A model generated the notes under the pieces. That model was given only the letters and a program-made list of their open reading frames with translations, was not told the origin of the DNA and made no database searches. This document shows, piece after piece, positions 24,898 through 35,600 of a stretch of 64,000 nucleotides of DNA. This DNA is from Breviolum minutum Mf 1.05b.01 (lineage: Eukaryota > Sar > Dinophyceae > Suessiales > Symbiodiniaceae): contig DF239660.1 in NCBI GenBank assembly GCA_000507305.1, forward strand, positions 1,394-65,393. The letters are read 5' to 3'. Positions within the stretch are counted from its first letter, which is position 1; the number at the start of each line of letters is the position of its first letter. Both the position numbers and the translations under genes were made by a program.

Positions 24898-27800
24898 TTA
24901 ATTTTCTGCAACACGTTTGCAAGCGTTGGAGGTTGTGTTCCGTGGGCATCCAAACCGGTACCATTCCACGGTGCGTCGCAGGCCATCCTTCACAAGGAGA
25001 CTCTTCCGTCCATATTGGCGGTGCACTGAACAAAAGGACCAAAGGCAGCTGTCCTGAAACGTCACCATTGGTTCCCAACCCAACTCCTGGATCTTGGAGC
25101 TATGTACCTCTGAAAATCCATTGGAGGATTGCAGTTTCGGAGGATGGTCTATCCGTTGATATTCACAAACAATTCATAGCGCACATCGTAGGAAGCATCG
25201 TTCTTCACTCGATCAGCAACAACCTTTGGCGGAACAGCCAAACATGTTGTGCGGTACTACTGTACAGGTCTCTTCCAGTTCTTGTGCATCTTCTTCTTTT
25301 TGCTGTATATGAACCGAGATTAACTCTGCCAAAAACCTAACAATTTAGTTGGGACGACCTATTGCAAACCAATGGTCCTTTTGTGCAACTTTATGTCAAA
25401 CCGTCAAAGCGGGTTGAGCATCGTCACATTGAGATGCTTCTCTGCATCGTTTGCGTCGATACCGAAATGCTGCATCAAAGCTTTGGCCACCTGGGGTGGG
25501 GGGGAAGTTCCTTCAAACTCCACTGGAAATGATGGAATTTTACGTCATTCATGAGTTCAACTCTATAGACTTTAGAAATGTTATGTCCTGTTACCTGTTG
25601 AATCAGAAGATCACTCGAATTGGGGTCGCTTTTCGAACTCTGTTGATTTTCTGAAGTATAAATCTCTTCCAAAACAAGTTTTCAGCTTCACCTCGAGCAC
25701 GGACTTGGTGCTTCCAGCTTCGGCTCCAATGTTGTAGGCCTCGAACAACATTCCCCGAAATTGTGACTCTGACAAATCGGTGGAGGAAAAACCCCACCCC
25801 CCAAAAAATGGAGAAACGCAGACCTCGCCTCTCCAGGTTTACCTTTACGCAGAACCAAGTCAAAGGCCTCGGCACCAAAAAAATGTCATCGTTCATTTGA
25901 CATGAAACTTGGTAAAAATGTGGTGGAATAAAAAATGTGACATGTTCTTTCTGTGCTTGATGCCGGGATAAGGATTCCCAGGATTAAAATGATAGTCACT
26001 TGTAGTCTTGTGTGGATTCAATTGTCCTATACTGCTTTACAGGATCCAACAATATCATTTGGCATTTTTCTGCAAGTCGCCTTTTGTTTCTTCCAGGTTA
26101 GACTTTGGGTCACCTCTTTCCCTAGCATATCTTCTTCACTTTTGCTCGTTTCTTATGCTTTCACGAGGGTTTTTGACTGTGTGTGAAACTAAGGTACTTG
26201 ACACGTGTGAGAATTATCATAGTCTATGACGAATATGACAACTATGAGGAACATGATGAATATGAGTAGGAATATCAGTACTAGGAAGTATTATGACAAT
26301 CCTTTGATTTGCAAATATCTCTAACTCGTACTGACTCATACCGGGACATATTGGCATAGTTCGTGTTTCGAAATCAACCCCAACGACTCCAACATTCCAT
26401 TCGCCTCTGCTGCATCTTCGACGAACAGGAACGACCTTCTTGCCTTGCCACCTGCGATTCGTCGAAGTTGCGACTTTACAACTGCTCATATTCGTGATGT
26501 ACTTTAGACAACTGTACATTGTACATACTTCATTATATTATTATGCATCTCATTAAGATTAATGAAGTATCTCTGTCCCTTCTTCGCTTTTCATAACAAG
26601 TTTCATCCCCGACTCATGAAATGAATCAACATGAACAATCATAGTCACGAGACCGAATCAGCAAAACAATGCACTAGTGCTTAGATAAACGTTTTACGGA
26701 TTCATGTCCTCAAAATCCACTGATTTGCCATGTGAAACAAGGAAACAAGTCAAACGGCCTCCATGTAGGGGCAAGTCTTGTTTGCGCTCCAAACGATAGA
26801 TGAACTTGGGAATCAACCTGAACAGATCATGTCATGTGATATCAAGTTGTACCGATCCTGTATCTGCATGCCAAGGTACTTTTCAGGAAACTGTCGTGGA
26901 CCATAGATATTGTTGGGTCGGACTACCTGACATTGTTGCATCTCAAAAAGCCAGTGAGATCCCAAGGGCCATGAATATCAGTGAAACGCAAATGCAGGGC
27001 AAAATAAGAAGGCGATATTCTACCGGTATGCGACTGATCTTTCCGGAAACTTGTGGCGATTTGCACGTGCTCATTGCAATCAATCAGCCAATGTGATTCG
27101 ATTGTGGGCGTATACAGCGTATATTTGCATCTTTTACTCATTGGTCGCCACAAGAGCGCCTATGGTCAAGTGACTCAAATGGAGTATTGAAGTGCACACG
27201 AGCCAACCAAATTGTGAGTTGTGATCCTACTTTGTATTGTCAGTGAGAGAAGGGTTTTGGTGCAGGAGATGATCAACATTGCAAACAGTGCCAGTGAGAC
27301 CACAATGGGAAGCTCTCTGCCGAAGGACTCCATCTTAGCGTGTGGGGTGTCTGACAAATGTTCTGACTGTTTTGACAAATCTGCCACACCAAAGCCCCTG
27401 AATTTCAGCAGCAAAGAATGAACATCTCATCATGTCCCACCCTTTCATGAACACTAGGTCACTAGGTGTTCATGTGCGGATCCACTCAGTGTCAAGCATA
27501 TCCACGCACCAAACATTCTGCAGCCGCCTACAACTCTATTCAAAAGATGAAGATAGCTTGTGACACATTCAAACCAAACCATTAGACCGGAGAGTCGGCT
27601 GAAAACAAGCACAAATGAAATACATTGATTCAATGGAATTGTGATGTGACCCAACAAAGTCTTCAAATTGTCTGCCATTTTTTCTTCTTTTTTCATTTAA
27701 GTCGTGGATTCTTAGTCCAACACTTTGATCCGCACCGTTCTGACCTTGGAGGCACTATAGGGATTCCCAGGACGAAAGGGATCTGTCTCCCTGAAGCGTT

Positions 27801-30800
27801 GGCTGCCGACCTCAGGTGCACCATGAAGAAACAACACACAAATCTGTCTGCATGATAAGACGCATGCAGGTAAGACGCATGGTAAGTTAAACTAACGCTG
27901 TAATTTGCAGAATTTGGGGACTTTTTTTGGTCTCCTCCCTTTTTTTGAGTTAGAACTTATGTGGTGGTGTAGACATAAACACCGTGCATTTCACAAAAAT
28001 AATACTGAAACATGTATATTTTCCTAGGGGGTTAATCGTGACCGGAAAAAATAGCAAAGATCTTCTTCCCAACAACCGTGTCTTGAACATTTCTAAAACT
28101 GTATATCAAATGAATGTGATTTCTTGCTTGATTTCTGGTGATTAATGCTTTGCTACTTTATCTCTGAAGTATTCCATGCCCTGGCAAAAGCACACTTTTG
28201 TGCCCTAACCTTGGTTTGCCCACGTGCTTCTGTAGCAGTTGACGGGTAAGACGCCAAAAAAAGCACAAGGCAAGAAGAGCAAGGGAGTGACGGGAGGAAA
28301 AGGTAGCAAAGTTGCAACAGAGATGCATTGTGCTGATTGACGAGTGTGCCTTTCCCAGTGGCCGGATTGAAATGTGTTCATATATTTACATTTTTTATTT
28401 CATCTTTTCATAAACTTACTTGGTGTTGTAGGGGCGTGCTTTAAGTAAATTCACCTGGCAATGCGTTGCAATTTACATGCAGAATCCCTTAAGTTGAGTG
28501 AATGGCAGAAGACGGCGCTGTTTACGAAATGTTTTGCCTGCATTTTTTATGGAGGGCACAAGAACCACATTGCAAATACCACTGTTTCAAATGTGTAAAT
28601 AACGGAGGTGCTTTGTTCACTTTTTGCATTTGACACACTAAACAAAACATGTTACTGTGTAAATACCAGTGTTTCTTGTTTAAAGAGATCAGGACCGTGG
28701 AAAGAAGAAAGTCTGGCAAATCTTTGATCCCGATGCGGGAATACTAGGATGCGAATGGCACCAGAAACAAAACTTGTTGCAACACCGTGAGACGCTGTGG
28801 AGCTGTGAGCAACTTGGAGATGATTGCTGCAGAACTGAGCTTGGGACATTTTCACCATAGACTTCGTCAGTGCCTCAGCGACCACTAGGACTTTAAAACC
28901 CAAAGAATCTGAATGAACTTTAAGAGAGTAACTCCAACTGAGGCCAGCTACTGACATGAAGAAAACGACGAATGCCGAGTTCCAAAGATGCCTGGCAATT
29001 GGCACAGTGGAAATTGTCTTCCTGACTGTACGCAAACTGTTTGCAGTGTTGGAGCTGTACTTCTAAGACTCTCAAGCAAGAGTTCCAAGAAGTTAACATG
29101 AACTCCATGCATCCAGGCTCCAGCGTCGCCTGCAATAGTACTGCAGTGCCAAGCACATTTACCTTCCAAATTCCAAAGAGTTGCAGTTCAAATCTTGTTG
29201 CGACATGAAAAAAACATCAAACACCGCCGTACAACGCATCTGTACAAAGCATTGATCTTTCACTTCACAGCTTCGGGGTGTATATCTGTACATCATGACA
29301 GTCCCAGCCTCGCTGAATTTCACGGGCATAACAAAGGATCGGTCCACATGGGTTTGCGCCTGAGATAGAGATCTTCACATTCGATATTTTGGTCAACTCA
29401 TATTAATCTAGTTTGCTTCTTCAAAATGCTTAAAGATCCGCATCTGTTTCATCTGTGTGGCTGTGGCGGCTGCAATATTTACAGTCATTTCCAGGTGACA
29501 TTCACATGTTGAGTTTCTGAAGATTTCTTTCAGAATCTGCAAGAACGTTCACCAAAATCTTCCTTTTACAGCGAATGAATAGGTGTGTTTCTCAACGCTG
29601 GGTCTCCCAGACCGCAAAGTGCATGACCGTATCAAGCTGATGAGAGATCTGGCAGCAAGTCATTGTGAATCCATTGTCTGAATGTTGCACACAGGTTTGA
29701 GGTCAAGAAGTTGGTAAATATCCAGGTATTGGATCCGCTTTTTCAGCGTTTCGAATCATTTCTTTCACCAGTCTTCCTGCTGAACTTGGACATCCATGGG
29801 CCAAACGTCAAAGCCAGGCAGGCCATTGTCTCCCGGACTGTTTTCCCACACCTAAGCATGGCCCCGCAATGAAACTGTATCCCAAGGCTCCAAACTTTTA
29901 AAGCATGATTGTAGGGCTAAATTCTTAACTTGCAGATGCATTAACTTGCAGACTTCATGGCTAAACTTGCAGATGCATTAACAACAACAGGAAGAGATAA
30001 AACACAAAGCACAAAAAGGACCGAGTCACAAAACATCACCTTTCACAAAGGCAAAGTTCGTGGCACCAACCAGTGATTGCAGATTTGCCAAGTTTGAGCC
30101 TACGTCTTCGAGCTGACTTTTGTTGGTGGCAAGCACATGGACAACGTGGAGTTTAAATAAACTGTGATGGCAAAGCCTTTCCGTTTCAGCATTCTGACTT
30201 GGCAGCACCATCCAGTGAAAAAGAATTTGATTTTGAGATCTCGTAAAACAACATGCAAAGATATGCAAAGTACAAGCATCTACTGTAGACTCGGGCTGCA
30301 AACTGGCAAATTGGATCTCATATCTGCTCTCAATGAGCTGAGATTCAGTCCTTCTGACAAGTTGTCAAGGCAAACAAATGAGACCTGCATCAAAGGGAAG
30401 AAGCAGCACTTCAAAAGCGGCGTCTCTCCAATGGTCAGAATCGTTCATGTGTAGGTGCACATATCAGTTTTGTAAACTTTCGTAAACTTAGAAAACTAAA
30501 AGATTCTGACAGCTTCTGTAAACTGTACCCAATAACACCATGTGGACTCAACACCATCTGGGAAAAGAAAGTTTAACTGCCAACTCAAGGGATCCCTCCA
30601 TGTCTTTGCACGGATTGGAACAGTCGTACTTGCAGGTTCACCAATTTTCACAACGAGATGGGTGATGGGTGCATCTAAGGATTGGAGACCCTAAAAGTGC
30701 CTATATTACTACTCAGCATTTCAACACTTTTGTATACTTTTCTGAGATGCCATTGGCGCTGCAAAGGATTGCATTGGCCTGGGGATATTTGCGCACCAAG

Positions 30801-31050
30801 TATATCAGAACATTGGACCTTAGCCATCGCATGTCTTCACATCTCACCTAGGCTAGTGCAATTTTACATGATGCGTTTTTAAATATGATTTTCACAGTAC
30901 ATAACACGTATATTATATATGTTTGAATCCTTCGTGATTTGCATGACTTCTTTGTCGGAGAGCTAGTCACTAGCCACTTTTGCTTGGTCTGCTTCCGAAA
31001 CATAAGTGCATGACCCAATGAAGCCCGCACCGCCAGTGAAGAGAATACGC
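24898..31050 (-). CDS. TGDS: dTDP-glucose 4,6-dehydratase-like enzyme (extended SDR, TGDS/RmlB family)
   Basis: The family's motifs occur in the right order on short exons. 31050-31015: RILFTGGAGFIG, the Rossmann glycine motif. About 30162-30035: LANLQSLVGATNFAFVKGD. 29359-29309: AQTHVDRSF. 29129-29027: ends HCKQFAY plus A. 28873-28786: starts GC, completing S then TDEVYG. 27790-27745: ETDPFRPGNPYSASK, with the catalytic Y-x-x-x-K. 26926-about 26871: VVRPNNIYGPRQFPEK. 26451-26379: GKARRSFLFVEDAAEA. About 25785-25695: RGMLFEAYNIG. 25490-25411: VAKALMQHFGIDANDAE. 25053-24898: LVKDGLRRTVEWYR, then TAA. The split STDEVYG codon is restored exactly by the splice. Family members convert dTDP- (or UDP-) glucose to the 4-keto-6-deoxy sugar with bound NAD+. 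The 5' end and the exon after the catalytic lysine are not located. Donors are mixed GT and GC. Confidence 0.85.
27240..27397 (-). other. Open membrane-helix-like segment inside the dehydratase span
   Basis: After AATTCAG|G the minus strand reads GFGVADLSKQSEHLSDTP and ELPIVVSLALFAMLIISC before a GTAGGA donor. It lies between the NPYSASK and YGPRQ exons, where the enzyme needs a short helix, but a membrane helix is not expected there. It may be an alternative exon, a wrong frame, or chance. Confidence 0.25.
29919..29990. repeat. Short tandem repeat in an intron
   Basis: Three copies of AACTTGCAGA, two of them followed by TGCATT, within about 70 bp. The unit contains TTGCAG, which looks like a 3' splice site, so local duplication may have multiplied acceptors. 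Confidence 0.6.
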
Positions 31051-32691
31051 CTGAAATTGCACGACTCAATGGAAGAGGTTTGGCACAATCGAAGTTAGGG
31101 TTGTGAGCTCTCCGAACGACCAGACCAAATCGAGTGGATTGCAGTACAGTGATTTTGAATTGTGGACCTCAGAAAGTACCAACACAAGTGATACTTGACG
31201 GGAAGAGTCAAGCTTCACGCGAAGTTGCGGGAAGGAGCCACCAAATCTCAATGTAACAAGACGGTCTGAATGGGATCCCAAAGGGTTAACTGTTTATCTA
31301 TTTGTGGGTTACAATCAACACTGCACAAACCTCAAAGGAGCTAATTGTATGAGGGACTACCTAAGCTTTTCTATACTGTGGTAACGCTTTGCCAGCAATC
31401 CAAGCACTACCAATGCTTGTAAAGCTTTTATGGTAAAGCCTTCTGGTTAGTTAAAAACAAAACGCAAATGACCCCAAAAAACGTTGCTGAAAAACCTGAT
31501 GGCCCGGCCTGGGAACATATTCCGACGGCTTGGCCTGTGCATGTCGACGTGTCAAGAACATGTTACCATCGTGTCATTTCAATGCTGCGAAACTTTCAAC
31601 AGAGAAATTCCCACAAAAACAAACACTGAAACCACAAAAAAATTAGGTCTGCTGCCTCACCGGACTCTGCTACAACAGACATGTGACATGGATGAGTTGC
31701 CACAATTTTGCCAATGCACATCAGAAAAATTTGTGTGTTTTATGTTTGTTTACACAGTGTGAATGGAAACCGACTCTGTTGGTGGCACAGCCACTAGTTT
31801 GTTTTGGGTGTTGTTTCTGCAACATCCTACTGTTTGAATGTGACACATCCAATGTCGAAGATCAATGTCGAGATATAGCTTAAGTTGTTGAGCCCAAACA
31901 CCCAGCCGACCATGTTGCTTTTAGTTGAGTCCATCCTGTCACTTTGTCAGCTTTTTACCAAGGTGAGAAAAACCTTTGTTGCACAGCGGTTTGCATGAGC
32001 CCGTTAGAAGGTCACATGCAATTTGAATCTTTTCTGCTAAATATCTGAATATATTTGAAGAGTGTTGCTAAAAGGCACCAACAACCCTGGCTTTTTCGCT
32101 GTGAAGCTGGCACACCTTTGACCCAGGGCCACTCTGTTTCGTCCCAAGATACTACTACCAAATAACACCTCTACATTTGCTGCATAGTTGAGTTGCCTGA
32201 AGAACTAAAATGGGAAAGTAAACGGTGCAACTCTTGCGTAATCAAGTGAAATGGACAGTGCACTGGATTACCCTTCAGGAACACGATCAAAACTCATAAG
32301 CCTTGTCAAACCTTTTGTGTCTTGTATGGAAGTCATGATACATCCACCAGCAGCATTCATGACATATGAGGAATATCCAGGAAACATATGGCAACTAGAC
32401 TTACAACCGAGGCCAACACCATTGGAGTCTTCGATGCTTGCGATAAACGGCAGTTCTGACAGCATGTATTTTCCAGACCAGCAAAAATCTTGAAAACATA
32501 CGACGGGCGACATACAGTAGCATCATGCAATGCCACTCTGCTGTATTCTCCACATTGACATGCATCGGCAATGCACGGAAGCAAGATGTTTCTGCACCAT
32601 TTCTTTTTTCAGAGACCGGTCTGATCTTTCTACTCGCTCTCTTTTTTTGCTAACAACAAAATGTCGGATGCCTTGATCTCTTTGGATCTCA
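31051..32691. other. Upstream flank of the dehydratase gene
   Basis: Should contain the first exon of the dehydratase-like gene. A minus-strand frame 31281-31066 reads RFGGSFPQLRVKLDSSRQVS and stops just upstream of the GGAGFIG exon; it may be the end of a further exon or chance. 32250-32500 is open on both strands and is not called. Confidence 0.3.
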
Positions 32692-35600
32692 TCATCGGAA
32701 AGTGAAGGTCTCAGCCATGACTTCAATCTCCTCGCCTTTTTGCATCTTTGGGATCTGTTGCTTCGTTTCATTCCAAAGTCTCACTGCTAAACTCTGAGAG
32801 CTGTCTGGTGTCATCAGCTGCCAACCAGCCACAATGAAAGGCAGGAAGAGAGCTATTTGACTAAGCCACACTTGGCCACGTGCGAAACCTAATCCAGAAA
32901 TGGACAAGGAAGTAAAACACACAACCTGCAACGAGTTCAATTGTGGTTGCAAATACGGCTGGGCTAAACCTATAGTGGCAGCTGTAGCCAATGTCACTCC
33001 CACGCATAGCTTCACTGCTGACTCATCCTGGACTGTCTGCACAAGGGATACTATGGTCACTACTGCAACTGCTGCCAACTTCAACAGAATCTCCATACAC
33101 AAATAGCTGCCCTGGGCATACTTCAGGAGCAATTGCTTCGCTCCTGCCAAGATCCGATCTGAATCTTCCACTTCTTCTAAGATGCATCGTTCCATCAACA
33201 TTTCCGAAATGCTGCGGCATTTCAAAGTTGTCGCAACTGCCACCTCCTCCATGGCAAAGGGAAGGTCAAAGGAATCCGCAGACTCCAAACCATCCTGTCA
33301 AAAAGTTGGCAAAACAAGGGTAAATTGGTAGATGGTAGAGTACAATGTATGGGGGTCATGTAGGGGTCAGTCGAAATCTATCTTTAAACAAGTCTGCATT
33401 CCGACCCCGCCAAGGAAGATAAAATTAAGTGTGTCTCAACTTATTCGAGCCTGAAACTTGCAAAACCATCTATTTTGAATGGCTTTTGACGGGGTACAGC
33501 TCAAAAAATCATTCAAAAACTCAAAAAATCCGCCTGATCAAGTCGATGACTCTGGCCCTCCACAGGCTTCACATGCATGGTTAGCTCGTCACCTTGAGAC
33601 ACTGAGCTTTTTAATACAACAAACTTTGCCAACGAAACGAACTGCTACACACATGAATCATCGATGTTTCCTGAATCAGTGAGAAAAAATCGAATCAAAA
33701 GCTGGCTGTTCTATAGAAACCAAGCCATCCACGAATTAATTCAAACAAAAACATTTCAAAAACAAAGTCAAGCTTGCTGGCGGACGGAGCAAAAACCACC
33801 CCAAAACTGATGAATTGAAGACATACTTCGAAAAAATTGGAACGAGACTTGCGAAAAACAACCAAACATGTCTGAACCAGGCACGTAGCAATTGGATGCG
33901 GACCCTCCCTCGCACTACCACTGCAATGTATGCCATTGTGGAAGCCACCAAACGTCGCTCTGCAACATCCCTTTCCAAATCTGCTGAATCTCTGATCTTG
34001 CTCATGGAGACCTTGAGCTCATGCCGGTCAGATGCAACCGCAACGCTGGTTCGTGCAGGGCGAAGCATGAACTGCGTCTTGGCAAAGAGATATGCCAGAA
34101 AACCAGGAATCACGATTGCGTAAAACAATCCCGTGGCATAGGCTACTGTGTCCACATAAAATCTCATTGATGCATCACCACCAGAGCATTTGATGCTGGG
34201 AAGGTGTTTTCGGAAGATGAAAGACTCTGGAAGCTCAATTCCATTTGCATCAAAGTTTTGACATGGTAGAAGGTTGGAGCAAGCTGCAGCACCTCCAATG
34301 TATGTGAGGGTCAGCACTTTTAAAGCAGTACCAAGCCCAGCACCTTTTTGGAATTTTTCCATAAAGATGCATGCCATCATCACGAGCAACGGAAGCACTG
34401 GACCAAGGACTGCAAACATGAATCTTACTGTTCTTCCGTCATGGTGGCACTGTAGATTCAAGGACCCTTTGAAGGTTTCAGCTGAGAATTGAAGCACTTC
34501 AATGTATTTCATCCACCAGGCCTCACTTGGCTCTGTGGTGTCTGCTTTTACTGATCTTACTAAATGTGCCAAAACCGGCCACAACTGGCACGATTGTAAC
34601 AAGATGGGTGCTTGTGCCATTGCGAGGTCCTTTGATGCTTCAATGGCACTTGGAGGTGCCACATCTTGAACTTCTGCTCCACGTCGGAAGGCAACAGCTA
34701 GACCAAGCACAACCAGAATGAGACCCACAAGGCCCACCCAAATGAACCACCAGGAATTGAGATTTTTGGGGCATTCTTTGCAACGGTCACCATCCTTTCT
34801 ATAATCAGCTGCGCATTCGGAACAAAGAATGCCACTGTAGCCCTTGTTGCATCCAACTTCATCACGAACACCGGAACGGGTTGCATTACACCGTTCGAGA
34901 GGGGGGTAACATTTGAAAGCTCGTGGCTCCTTGGGCCCCAGGCGGGCATAGCCTTCTTTTGCAGGTGCTGTGGAGACCTGAGAGCACATCTCTATACAAT
35001 CCAAATGCAGAAGTTCGCATTCTTCCACCACAACGTGGTCGGGTTCGCAGCCACAACGCCATTCGTCTCCCATTTGGAACAAATGACCCAAGTTGCACTG
35101 GCAATCCATCAAGGTACCCGAGGCCTCCTTGGAAGTGCTGTCAAGAGGGCATGGCGTGCAAGCATCTGCAGTGGATGGTACTTCTGTATCGCGAAATGTG
35201 TCTTTCGGGCACTTCTGGCATGCTACACCTGTGCCAATCCAGCCCACCAGGCACCGGCACAGTTCATTTGGTAAAAACAAGTGAGGAGTGACACGCAACG
35301 ATGATCCTTCAAGGTCTTTGCACTGGAAGCCGTTGTAATGGTCAATCATGGTGTACTGCGATGTGCCTCGCAACTCCTCACGTTGCAACATGTCTGCAGC
35401 TTCGCTGCTGTTCATCAACCGCACTCCGGATAAGTCCAGAAGAATCTTCTTGGAAGACGCATCACGGAGGACGCCTTTTTGGAAATGGACTCCTGTGTTC
35501 ATTTTTGCGAATGACAAGGATTGGATTTTCATCGGAAGATTGGACACCTCCGAAATGTGGTTGGCACCCAGGTCCAAGTTCTGCAACGACTGGGACAATG

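Noticed and set aside
24771..25340. 189-codon plus-strand open frame
   Set aside because: It overlaps the C-terminal exon of the dehydratase-like gene on the minus strand (TVEWYR), has no family features, and the plus strand shows no supported gene elsewhere.
33736..33882. Continuation of the LRR exon to the stop at 33736
   Set aside because: A GC donor at 33882 joins in phase 0 to an exon with a good pyrimidine tract and acceptor at 33294, which continues the multi-TM family pattern. The extra tail is intronic read-through.
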